Shown here: piece after piece, positions 1 through 7,479 of the stretch
How positions within the stretch are numbered: the stretch's first letter is position 1
How the letters are laid out: each line of letters starts with the position of its first letter
Source of the DNA: Nonomuraea wenchangensis
GTDB taxonomy: Bacteria > Actinomycetota > Actinomycetes > Streptosporangiales > Streptosporangiaceae
Direction: 5' to 3'
Assembly (NCBI RefSeq): GCF_900111685.1
Contig: NZ_FOHX01000001.1
Span: 124,001 to 188,000 of the forward strand
DNA length: 64,000 bases
Made by a program: the position numbers and the translations under genes
Notes under the pieces: model-generated
Database searches by the model: none
Told to the model about the DNA's origin: nothing
Seen by the model: only the letters and a program-made list of their open reading frames with translations

Positions 1-2
1 TC

Positions 3-656
3 TACCACGACCGGGACTGGCCGGTCGTGAGCCCGACGGTGGTGCTGTCGGCGATCGCCGCGCGCACCCGGCGGGTCCGGATCGGCGTGCTGATGACGGC
101 CCTGCCCCGGCGGCGGGTGCAGACGGTGGCGAAGGAGACCGCGACGCTGGACCTGCTGTCCGGCGGGCGGCTGGTCGTCGGCGCCGGCCTCGGCTCGATG
201 GACGCCGAGTACGCGGAGTTCGGCGAGGACCCCGACCTGAAGGCGCGCGCCGCCCGGCTGGACGAGGGGCTGGCGGACCTGACCCGGCTCTGGGCGGAGC
301 TGCCGCCGGCGCCGGTGCAGCGGCCACGGATCCCCGTCTGGTGCCCGGGGCGGTGGCCGGTCCGGGCCGGGTTCCGGCGGGCCGCCCGGTGGGACGGGGC
401 GATGCCGACCTTCCACGGGTACGGGCAGGAGCGGGGACCGGTGCCGGTCGCGGAGTTCGCCCGCGTGGTGGACTTCCTGGGCGAGCAGCGGGGCTCGCTG
501 GACGGGTTCGACATCGCGCTGGAGGGCCGGGCCGCGGACGGGCTCGTGGAGGCGTACGCGGAGGCGGGCATGACCTGGTGGGTGGAGGCTATGGGCTGGT
601 GGCGGGGCGGCGTCGCCGACGCCCGCGCCACCATCGCCGCCGGCCCGCCCCGCTGA
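3..656 (+). CDS. LLM-class flavin-dependent oxidoreductase, 3' part
   Basis: The reading frame is open from the window edge to a TGA at 654-656, so the true start lies upstream. The visible part (about 218 residues) has the look of a luciferase-like monooxygenase. There is a conserved stretch around 'ATLDLLSGGRL' followed by 'GAGLG', typical of the FMN/F420-binding TIM barrel of this superfamily. A Trp-rich C-terminus ('TWWVEAMGWW') matches the end of similar actinobacterial proteins. Members use reduced FMN or F420 to oxidise or reduce small organic substrates; the substrate here cannot be told. A decayed PadR gene follows. A second LLM protein at 62132-62992 belongs to a different subgroup. 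Confidence 0.8.
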   Translation, partial: YHDRDWPVVSPTVVLSAIAARTRRVRIGVLMTALPRRRVQTVAKETATLDLLSGGRLVVGAGLGSMDAEYAEFGEDPDLKARAARLDEGLADLTRLWAELPPAPVQRPRIPVWCPGRWPVRAGFRRAARWDGAMPTFHGYGQERGPVPVAEFARVVDFLGEQRGSLDGFDIALEGRAADGLVEAYAEAGMTWWVEAMGWWRGGVADARATIAAGPPR

Positions 657-720
657 CCCCGCCCGCCCGGCAGGGCCGTCAGCCCCGATCGGCGGGGGCG
701 GCCGCTCCGGCGGCCAGGCG

Positions 721-1013
721 GGCCTCGATCTCGGCGGCCGTCCACTGGCGATCCTGGGGTTCCTGGCGGAAGGCCCGCTGCACGGCTACGAGCTGCGCCG
801 CCGGGTCGCGGCCCTGTCCGGCCACACCCGCCCGGTCAGCGACGGCAGCCTCTACCCGGCGATCAACCGGCTGGCACGAGCCGGCCTCCTGGAGCGGCGC
901 GCCGAGCCGGGCGCCTCCGCCGCGCAGCGCCAGACGCTCAGCCTGACCGGGGAGGGCCACGCCGACCCAGCCGCGCCGAACGCGCCTGGCTGCACGAGAT
1001 CCTGTCCGGCTGA
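721..1013 (+). pseudogene. Decayed PadR-family regulator
   Basis: Frame 1 from 721 encodes 'LAILGFLAEGPLHGYEL' and then 'GSLYPAINRLARAGLLERR', the winged-helix core of PadR regulators. Upstream, frame 1 has no ATG, GTG or TTG back to an in-frame TGA at 571-573, so there is no usable start. After 'LSLTGEGHA' (about 963) the frame loses similarity. The expected PadR ending 'AERAWLHEILSG' plus stop is found in another frame at 975-1013. The gene has therefore lost its start and carries a frameshift near 964-975. A sequencing error could explain the frameshift but not the missing start. PadR proteins repress genes in response to small phenolics or drugs; any target is unknown. Confidence 0.65.
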
Positions 1014-1115
1014 CGCCCTCGTGGACGCGAGTGTCGCCCTCCGGATCTTTGATCTTCATGGGTTGGGCGCTAATGTCGCGGTTGACAGAGATGTGTGAAG
1101 GGCGGTGGAGGCCGG

Positions 1116-1793
1116 GTGGCCGAGACGAGGGGCGTGTTACTGCCCGCCTATGTGGTGGCCGACGAGTCCGCCTCCATGGGGCCGCACCACCAGGCCCTCT
1201 CGGCAGGGCTCGCGTCCCTGTGCAACGGGCTGCGCGCGGAGCCGATGATCGCGGCCAAGGTGCGACTGGCCATCCTCGGCTTCTCCGACGACGTGCAGCT
1301 GCGCCAGGGCCTCAGCGACATGCGGATGGTCGAGCGGCTGCCCGTGCTCGCCGTACGCGGGGCGACCAACTACGGCGCGGCCTTCGCCGACCTCGGGCGG
1401 CGCATCCCGCAGGACATCCAGTGGCTCAAGAACGAGGGCTACAAGGTCCACCGCCCGGTCGCGTTCTTCCTGAGCGACGGCCAGCCCACCGACGGCCGGC
1501 ACTGGCACGAGCCGCACCGCAGGCTCGTCGACCGCGAGGCCACGCCGTTCGCGCCCAACATCATCGCCTGCGGCATCGGCTCGGCGCGGGCCGACACGAT
1601 GCTGCAGGTGGCCACCCGCCGGGAGTTCGCCTTCGTCGCGCTGCCCAGCGCCGACATCGGCACGGCGATCGCGGAGTTCTTCCACGCGCTGACGGCGAGC
1701 CTGGTCGCCTCCGGGCGGGCCCTGGCCGGCGGCGAGCCGCAGCTCGTGGTGACCCGGCCGGAGCAGTTCCGGCTGGCGATCGACGAGGTCTGA
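1116..1793 (+). CDS. vWA-domain protein (TerY-like) of a TerY-P triad
   Basis: This is a 225-residue cytoplasmic protein made of one von Willebrand factor A domain. The metal-ion-dependent adhesion site is complete: D16-x-S18-x-S20 in 'DESASM', T84 in 'GATNYG' and D121 in 'FFLSDGQPTDG'. The length and the 'SDGQPTDG' signature fit the TerY group. I chose GTG 1116 because GGTGGAGG lies about 5-7 bases before it; a GTG at 1095 in the same frame has no ribosome binding site. A PP2C gene follows 41 bases downstream and a kinase gene overlaps that one, the trio described as the TerY-P triad in tellurite/stress-linked loci. No terD or terC gene is present here. Confidence 0.85.
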   Translation: MAETRGVLLPAYVVADESASMGPHHQALSAGLASLCNGLRAEPMIAAKVRLAILGFSDDVQLRQGLSDMRMVERLPVLAVRGATNYGAAFADLGRRIPQDIQWLKNEGYKVHRPVAFFLSDGQPTDGRHWHEPHRRLVDREATPFAPNIIACGIGSARADTMLQVATRREFAFVALPSADIGTAIAEFFHALTASLVASGRALAGGEPQLVVTRPEQFRLAIDEV

Positions 1794-1834
1794 CCGCGGC
1801 GCGAGTCACGGCACGAGTCAGGGAGGTCGGGGAC

Positions 1835-2743
1835 GTGCACCGCCCACAGCGGCAGGCCGAGGGTACGCGGGCCTGGAACCGGGTCGTCATCGACGTCCCC
1901 GGCCCGCGGTTCGAGCCGACGCCCCCGCGCGTGTCGGGCGGCACCTGCCCCGACGCCGAGTGCGACGGCTGGTCCGCCCCCGGCCTGACGCTCAGGTCGG
2001 CCTCGGTGCGGGGCGAGCGGCACCGCTACTACCGCCAGCCCCGGCAGGACGCCACCTGCGCCGTGCTGCACGAGGAGAGCGGCGTCGTGGTGTTCGCCGT
2101 CGCCGACGGGCTGTCCAGCGCGAGCGCCGCGACGATCGGCGCGGCCGAGGCCTGCCGGGCGGCGGTCTGGTCGCTGCACGCGCGGCTCGACGAGGGCGGC
2201 TCTCACTCTCCAGCCGACTTCACCGCCACCGCCAGGTACGCCGCCGAGGCGCTGCACCGGCAGGCCGCCGCCATCCTGCGCCGCGAACCCGGCCCCGCGC
2301 AGGTCGAGGAGCTGGTCGCCACCACCCTCGTGGCGGGCGTGGCCCGGCCGGGCGCGCACGGCGTGGAGGTCTCCCTGTTCCGGATCGGCGACTCGGCCGC
2401 CTGGACGCTCGACCCGGCCCGTGCCCGCTACCGGCCCCTGTTCGCGGCGAAGACGGACGGGGACCTGGTCCCGACGTCGGTCGCCGCCCTGCCCAGGGTG
2501 CCCGAACCGCTGGAACGCTGGTCGGGCCTGCTCCCGCCCGGCCAGGTGCTGCTGGTCGGCACCGACGGGTTCGGCGACCCGCTCGGCGACGGCGACGGGC
2601 AGGTGGGCGCGCTGTTCGCCGAGCACCTGGCCGTGCCGCCGTCCCCGCTGTGGCTGGCCCATCTGCTGGACTTCTCCAGGGAGACGTTCGACGACGACCG
2701 GACGCTGCTGGCCCTCTGGCCGCGGAACGAGGCCCCCCGATGA
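1835..2743 (+). CDS. PP2C-family serine/threonine phosphatase of a TerY-P triad
   Basis: This 302-residue protein has PP2C metal-binding aspartates in order: 'RQDATC', 'VFAVADGLSS', 'LVGTDGFGD' and 'FDDDRTLLALW' near the C-terminus. It has no signal peptide or membrane segment, so it should act in the cytoplasm on phospho-Ser/Thr. The first ~45 residues are an extra segment with two cysteines ('GTCPDAECDGW'), outside the catalytic fold. GTG 1835 is chosen because GGGAGG precedes it. The stop overlaps the start of the next gene (ATGA, 2740-2743), so phosphatase and kinase are translationally coupled and probably work on the same phosphorylation switch. Confidence 0.87.
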   Translation: MHRPQRQAEGTRAWNRVVIDVPGPRFEPTPPRVSGGTCPDAECDGWSAPGLTLRSASVRGERHRYYRQPRQDATCAVLHEESGVVVFAVADGLSSASAATIGAAEACRAAVWSLHARLDEGGSHSPADFTATARYAAEALHRQAAAILRREPGPAQVEELVATTLVAGVARPGAHGVEVSLFRIGDSAAWTLDPARARYRPLFAAKTDGDLVPTSVAALPRVPEPLERWSGLLPPGQVLLVGTDGFGDPLGDGDGQVGALFAEHLAVPPSPLWLAHLLDFSRETFDDDRTLLALWPRNEAPR

Positions 2744-4500
2744 GCCGTACCGACCGCGGCACGCTCACCCTCGGCCGCCGCCTCGGCCAGGGCGGCCAGG
2801 GCACCGTGCACGAGGTGCTCAACCGCCGCATCAACGGCCAGTGGGACGTCGCCTACAAGGAGTACGACCCCGGCGTCCTGGAGAGCCTCGACACCGCCGC
2901 GCTCACCGCCATGACCGGCCTCATCGGGCGGCTGCCGGGATGGGACGCCGCCTGGCTGTGCGACAAGACGGCCTGGCCCGCCGAGCTCGTGGAGACCGGC
3001 GGCGCGGTCAGCGGGTTCCTCATGCGGGCGGTGCCCCAGAGGTACTTCTTCGACCTGCGTACCCTGTCGGGCGCCGAGCGGCGGCCCGCGACGCTGGAGT
3101 TCCTGCTCAACGACGACGCGTACGTCGCCGGCATCGGCCTCAGGATCAGCGACCGGGACCGCATGCTGCTCATGGCCGACCTGGCCGGCACGCTGGCCCG
3201 CCTGCACGCGATGGACATCGTCGTCGGCGACCTGTCGCCCAAGAACCTGCTGTTCTCCACCGACGCGCCGCCGGAGTGCTTCCTCATCGACTGCGACGCC
3301 ATGCGGCTGGCCGGGGCCGAGGCGATGCCGCAGGTGGAGACGCCCGACTGGCGGCTGCCCGAGGGTGAGGAGAAGGGCACGCCGGGCGGCGACGCGTACA
3401 AGCTCGCGCTGCTGGTGGTGCGGATGTTCGCCCGCGACCAGACCTCCGCCGACCCCGGCCGGCTGGCGGCGGTCAGCCCGGCGCTGGCCGACCTCGCCGC
3501 GGCCGGGCTCCAGGAGGACCCCGCGCTGCGGCCGGGCCCGGAGCAGTGGGCGGCGGCGTTACGGGAGGCGGCGGGGTCGGCCTCGGCCGTGCCGCCTCCT
3601 CCCCCGCCGCCCCGGCCGCCCGTGCCCCCTCCCGGTCCGCCGGGTCCCGTGCCGCTGCCGGTGCGGGGGCGTCCCGGGTTCGTCGTCACCATGCCGAAGA
3701 TGATCGCCATCGGCGCGGGCGCGGCGGTGGTGGGGCTGGCGCTCGTCCTGGTCGCCGTACTGGCGGGAAGGTCCCTGCTCGTGGCGGTCGAGGGGCCGGG
3801 CGGCGCGGGCGTGGACGTGACGTCCTCCGGCAGCCCGTCCGTGCTCGCGGAGTCGCCCACCTCCCCCAGCCCTCCGCCCACGTTGGAGCCCACGCCCACC
3901 CAGGAGCCGACCGAGGAGCCCACGCCCACCGAGGAGCTGTTCCGCCTCTCCGACCTCGACCTCCAGAGCACCGACCCGACCCCCGTCACGGCGTCGGCGC
4001 TGCTGCCGAGGTCCTTCAAGTCCGCCAAGGGCGTGCGCTACACCCTCCGGGCGAGCGGGGTGGCCAAGTGCCCGGACTCCTACCACGACAGCAACGTCCG
4101 CTCGGCGCTGCGCAAGGCGAAGTGCACCAAGATGATCAAGGGCGCGTACGTCAACCCGGGCGCGCCGGCGAACCAGCGGATCATGGTGTCCGTGTGGGTG
4201 GTGCCGCTGAAGAGCGACGACCGGGCCGCCACCGCGTACGGGCGGCTGGAGAGCGCCTACGCCGACGACTGGGGCATCGTGTGCCCCAAGAAGGGCCCCG
4301 GCTCCGGCCTCTGCCACACCACCTACTGGAACAGCGCCCAGACGTGGGGCTGGGTCGGCTACACCCACCGCTATCTGCTGCACACCATGGCCATCTACAC
4401 CAACCGCGCGAACTCCACCAAGGTGCGCCCCTGGCTCAAGGACGCCTCCAAGGCGGCGTTCAACGCGGCCGGCCCCATGGTCTACCACGACACGGACTGA
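2740..4500 (+). CDS. Membrane-anchored Ser/Thr kinase-like protein of a TerY-P triad
   Basis: This 586-residue protein has an N-terminal kinase fold (about 10-275): glycine loop 'LGQGGQGTVHEV', lysine K40 in 'VAYKEY', catalytic loop 'VGDLSPKNLL' with D164 and N169, and metal loop 'LIDCD' with D184. The usual HRD His is replaced by Gly (V-G-D) and DFG reads D-C-D. A Pro-rich linker (284-310) leads to one membrane segment (about 321-343). A Pro/Thr/Glu-rich spacer and an outer domain of about 185 residues follow, with four cysteines that could form disulfides. The kinase side is inside and the C-terminal domain outside, so it may sense an external signal. Start ATG 2740 overlaps the phosphatase stop. 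The catalytic residues look sufficient for activity despite the altered motifs. Confidence 0.85.
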   Translation: MSRTDRGTLTLGRRLGQGGQGTVHEVLNRRINGQWDVAYKEYDPGVLESLDTAALTAMTGLIGRLPGWDAAWLCDKTAWPAELVETGGAVSGFLMRAVPQRYFFDLRTLSGAERRPATLEFLLNDDAYVAGIGLRISDRDRMLLMADLAGTLARLHAMDIVVGDLSPKNLLFSTDAPPECFLIDCDAMRLAGAEAMPQVETPDWRLPEGEEKGTPGGDAYKLALLVVRMFARDQTSADPGRLAAVSPALADLAAAGLQEDPALRPGPEQWAAALREAAGSASAVPPPPPPPRPPVPPPGPPGPVPLPVRGRPGFVVTMPKMIAIGAGAAVVGLALVLVAVLAGRSLLVAVEGPGGAGVDVTSSGSPSVLAESPTSPSPPPTLEPTPTQEPTEEPTPTEELFRLSDLDLQSTDPTPVTASALLPRSFKSAKGVRYTLRASGVAKCPDSYHDSNVRSALRKAKCTKMIKGAYVNPGAPANQRIMVSVWVVPLKSDDRAATAYGRLESAYADDWGIVCPKKGPGSGLCHTTYWNSAQTWGWVGYTHRYLLHTMAIYTNRANSTKVRPWLKDASKAAFNAAGPMVYHDTD

Positions 4501-4581
4501 CCCCGGCCCGGATGACGGTTTCCCCAGCTCAGCGGGGTATGAGACCGGCCAGGACCTCGGCGTACGGACAGGAGCGTTCCC

Positions 4582-5334
4582 ATGAAGATCGTGGTCATCG
4601 GCGGCACCGGCCTGATCGGCTCGAAGGTGGTGGCGAGGCTCACCCAGGAGGGACACGAGGCGGTGGCCGCGTCGCCGCGCACCGGCGTCAACGCCCTGAC
4701 CGGCGAGGGGCTGGAGCAGGCTCTGACCGGCGCGCGGGTGGTGGTGGACGTCTCCAACTCGCCGTCGTTCGAGCGGGCGGAGGTCATGGAGTTCTTCGAG
4801 ACCTCGACCCGCAACCTGCTCGCGGCCGAGGCGGCGGCGGGCGTGGGCCACCACGTCGCGCTGTCGGTGGTGGGCACCGAGCGGATGCCGGACAACGGCT
4901 ACTTCGCGGCGAAGATCGCCCAGGAGCGGCTGATCGAGAAGTCCGGCATCCCGTACTCGCTGGTGCACGCCACGCAGTTCTTCGAGTTCGCGCGGGCCAT
5001 CGCCGACGAGGCGACGGTGGACGGCGAGGTGCACATCGCGCCGGTGCGCTTCCAGCCGATCGCGGCCGACGACGTGGCCGACGCGGTCGCCGGCGTCGCG
5101 ATGGGCGCGCCGCTGAACGGCCGGATCGAGGTGGGCGGGCCGGACCAGTACCGGATGGACGAGTTCTTCCGCGAGGCGCTGGCCGCGTGGGGGGACCCGC
5201 GCGAGGTGGTCGCCGACGAGGGGGCCCGCTACTTCGGCAGCGTGCCGGGCGAGCGGACGCTGGTGCCCGGCGACGGCGCGCGGCTCGGCCAGGTCAGCTA
5301 CCGCGACTGGCTGGCCCGCGACCCCGCCCGGTGA
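4582..5334 (+). CDS. NmrA-like SDR family NAD(P)-binding oxidoreductase
   Basis: This 250-residue atypical short-chain dehydrogenase begins directly with the Rossmann nucleotide loop 'GGTGLIGSKV'. The conserved 'YFAAKIAQERLI' and 'ATQFFEFARAI' segments are typical of the NmrA/NAD(P)H-binding family related to quinone-type reductases. It lacks a classical catalytic YxxxK confined to SDRs of known substrate, so the reaction is not assigned. AGGAG lies 9 bases before ATG 4582. A close paralogue sits at 12138-12881 with the same N-terminal 'VIGG(T/S)GLIGS' and 'TQFFEF' motifs. The neighbouring cupin and sigma-factor genes run in the same direction. Confidence 0.82.
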   Translation: MKIVVIGGTGLIGSKVVARLTQEGHEAVAASPRTGVNALTGEGLEQALTGARVVVDVSNSPSFERAEVMEFFETSTRNLLAAEAAAGVGHHVALSVVGTERMPDNGYFAAKIAQERLIEKSGIPYSLVHATQFFEFARAIADEATVDGEVHIAPVRFQPIAADDVADAVAGVAMGAPLNGRIEVGGPDQYRMDEFFREALAAWGDPREVVADEGARYFGSVPGERTLVPGDGARLGQVSYRDWLARDPAR

Positions 5335-5367
5335 CCGTCTCCGTGACGACGACGAAAGGCCGTTCCC

Positions 5368-5808
5368 ATGTACGACAGCGACCAGGACTCCGGAGGCGGG
5401 CCCGCGCCGCACTCGACCGCCTGGCAGAAGGCGCTCACGGTGGTGCAGGAGGTGCGGCCGCCGTTCATCCCTGCGGGAGCGCACGCGATGACGGTCGTCG
5501 TCGAGCACCCGCCAGGCAGCCCCGGCACGCCGCCGCACCGCCACTCCGGCCCCGCCTTCGGCTACGTCATCGAGGGCGAGATGCGGCTGGAGCTGGAGGG
5601 CGATCCGGAGCGCATCGTCCGGGCCGGCGAGGCGTTCTGGGAGCCGGGCGGCGACGTCATCCACTACCAGGACGGCAACGCCCGCGACGACGTCCCGCTC
5701 CGCTTCACCGTCACCATGCTGTGCGAGCCGGACCGGCCGATGCTCGTCCTGGTCGAGGAGGAGGAGCTGGCCCGGCGCCGGCACCTGCGCGCGCCTCGCC
5801 CGTCCTGA
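5368..5808 (+). CDS. Cupin-domain protein
   Basis: This 146-residue single-domain cupin has motif 1 'PPHRHSGPAFGYVIEGEM', which supplies the metal-binding His-x-His and Glu, and motif 2 near 'GEAFWEPGGDVIHYQ', which supplies the last His. It has no signal peptide. Cupins of this size are often small dioxygenases, isomerases or ligand sensors; nothing here fixes the role. AAAGG precedes ATG 5368. It lies 33 bases after the NmrA-like gene and 20 bases before the ECF sigma gene, so it could share their transcript. Confidence 0.8.
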   Translation: MYDSDQDSGGGPAPHSTAWQKALTVVQEVRPPFIPAGAHAMTVVVEHPPGSPGTPPHRHSGPAFGYVIEGEMRLELEGDPERIVRAGEAFWEPGGDVIHYQDGNARDDVPLRFTVTMLCEPDRPMLVLVEEEELARRRHLRAPRPS

Positions 5809-5828
5809 GCCCTTGCCATGATGGGAGG

Positions 5829-6818
5829 GTGACCGTACGGGACGAGACCGGTTCCCTGGTGGCGCGGCTGGAGTCGCTGCGCGGCCCGCTGACCGGCTAC
5901 TGCTACCGCCTGCTGGGCGCGTCGGGCGAGGTCGACGACGCCGTGCAGGAGACCATGCTGCGGGCGTTCCGCGCGATCGGCGGCTACGACCCCAAGCGGG
6001 CCGCCCTGTCCACGTGGGTGCACAGGATCGCCACGAACGTCTGCCTCGACATGCTGCGCGGCGCCGAGCGGCGGGCGCTGCCGTGGGACATGGGGCCGGC
6101 CGCGACCGGCGGCGACCTCGGCGTTCCCCTGCCGCCCGACCGGTGGGTGGAGCCGCCGATCGGCCTCGGGCCGGCGGGCGCGGACGATCCGGCACACCTC
6201 GCGGTGCGGCACGAGACGCTGCGCCTGGCCTTCGTCGCCGCCCTGCAGTGGCTGCCGCCGCGCCAGCGGGCCGTGCTGGTGCTGCGGGACGTCCTCGGGT
6301 TCAGCGCCGCGGAGACGGCCGAGGTCGTGGAGACGTCGGTGGCGGCGGCCAACAGCGCGTTGCAGCGCGCGCGGGCGACGCTGGAGCGGCACCGGCCGCG
6401 CCCGGCGGACCCGCCGGAGCCGGCCGACCCGGCCCAGCGTGACCTGCTGCGCCGCTACGTACGGGCCTTCGAGACGCACGACGTGCGCGGGCTGCTGGAC
6501 GTGCTGGCCGACGACGCCCGGTCCGGGATGCCGCCGTTCCCGTGGTGGCTGGACGGGCCGGCGAGCATCACGGCGGCGATGTCGGCGGCGATGTCGGCGG
6601 GCGACGCCTGCGCCGGCGACCGGCTCGTCCCGGCCGGGGTCGCCGGCGGGTGCTGGACGCTCGGCCAGTACCGGCCGGACACGGACGGGGCCATGCGGCC
6701 GTTCGCGCTGCTGGTGGTGGAGCTGCGCGGCGGGCGGATCGGCGACGTCGTCACCTACCTGGGGCACGGTGACCGCTTCGCCGCGTTCGGCCTGCCCGCG
6801 CTCCTCCCGGACCGATGA
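5829..6818 (+). CDS. ECF sigma factor with C-terminal SnoaL-like domain (SigG/SigJ type)
   Basis: This 329-residue RNA polymerase sigma factor has region 2 at about residues 8-80 ('VDDAVQETMLRAFRAI', 'ALSTWVHRIATNVCLDMLR'). Region 4 lies at about 135-185 ('LQWLPPRQRAVLVLRDVLGFSA', then a helix-turn-helix 'AETAEVVETSV'). A C-terminal SnoaL/NTF2-like domain (about 195-325, 'YVRAFETHDVRGLLDVLADDA') follows. Such extended ECF factors often have no separate anti-sigma gene, and the C-terminal domain is thought to control activity. The GTG at 5829 has no spaced ribosome binding site. A CATGAT at 5817-5822 sits 6 bases upstream, as expected for a leaderless transcript. The mycothiol-type gene just downstream is a plausible target. 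Confidence 0.88.
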   Translation: MTVRDETGSLVARLESLRGPLTGYCYRLLGASGEVDDAVQETMLRAFRAIGGYDPKRAALSTWVHRIATNVCLDMLRGAERRALPWDMGPAATGGDLGVPLPPDRWVEPPIGLGPAGADDPAHLAVRHETLRLAFVAALQWLPPRQRAVLVLRDVLGFSAAETAEVVETSVAAANSALQRARATLERHRPRPADPPEPADPAQRDLLRRYVRAFETHDVRGLLDVLADDARSGMPPFPWWLDGPASITAAMSAAMSAGDACAGDRLVPAGVAGGCWTLGQYRPDTDGAMRPFALLVVELRGGRIGDVVTYLGHGDRFAAFGLPALLPDR

Positions 6819-6879
6819 GTCCGGTGGCCGCCGGTCGTACAAGAGGCGAAACCTCTGACCCGAACGGAAGGCCATATCC

Positions 6880-7479
6880 ATGTCATCGACCGACGCCGAG
6901 CTGACGCGGCACGTCCACGCCGAGCGCGAACGGCTGGCGGAGCTGCTCGCCGGGCTCCCGGAGGAGGGCTGGGCCGCTCCGTCGCTGTGCTCGGGCTGGC
7001 GGGTGCGCGAGGTCGTCGCGCACCTCACCGCCGCGTTCCGCACCAGCCTGCCCAGTCTCATGGCGGGGCTGGTCGCGGCCCGTTTCTCCTTCGACCGCTA
7101 CGCCGACCGGGCGGCCCGCGCCGACACCGCCCGCCTGTCCGACGCCGATCTGCTGGCGTGCCTGCGCGCGAACATCACCCACCCGTGGCGGCCTCCGGGT
7201 GGCGGGACCGGCGGAGCGCTGGCCCACGACACCATCCACGGCCTCGACATCACCGAGCCGCTGGGCCTGCCCGCACCGCCCGTCGAGCGGATCGCCCTCG
7301 TGCTCGCCGGCACGAACCCCCGCAACATCGCCTACTTCGGCGTGGACCTCACGGGCGTGCAGTTGCGCGGCGCCGACGCCGACGTACGGGTGGGCACGGG
7401 CGAGCCGGTCGAGCTGCCGGCCAAGGACATCCTGCTGACCATCACCGGCCGCCGTCCCCTGCCGTCCGTCACAACATGA
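6880..7479 (+). CDS. Maleylpyruvate isomerase-type mycothiol-dependent enzyme (DinB fold)
   Basis: This 199-residue protein carries the DinB-like four-helix metal site: 'VREVVAHLTAAF' supplies one His, and 'ALAHDTIHGLDI' supplies the downstream His pair. The motif 'LCSGWRVREVVAHL' near residue 40 is characteristic of the mycothiol-dependent maleylpyruvate isomerase family found in actinobacteria. The family includes mycothiol S-transferases and isomerases; the substrate is not visible. Start ATG 6880 follows GGAAGG. The last 11 bases overlap the 3' end of glpD, which runs towards it. Confidence 0.8.
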   Translation: MSSTDAELTRHVHAERERLAELLAGLPEEGWAAPSLCSGWRVREVVAHLTAAFRTSLPSLMAGLVAARFSFDRYADRAARADTARLSDADLLACLRANITHPWRPPGGGTGGALAHDTIHGLDITEPLGLPAPPVERIALVLAGTNPRNIAYFGVDLTGVQLRGADADVRVGTGEPVELPAKDILLTITGRRPLPSVTT

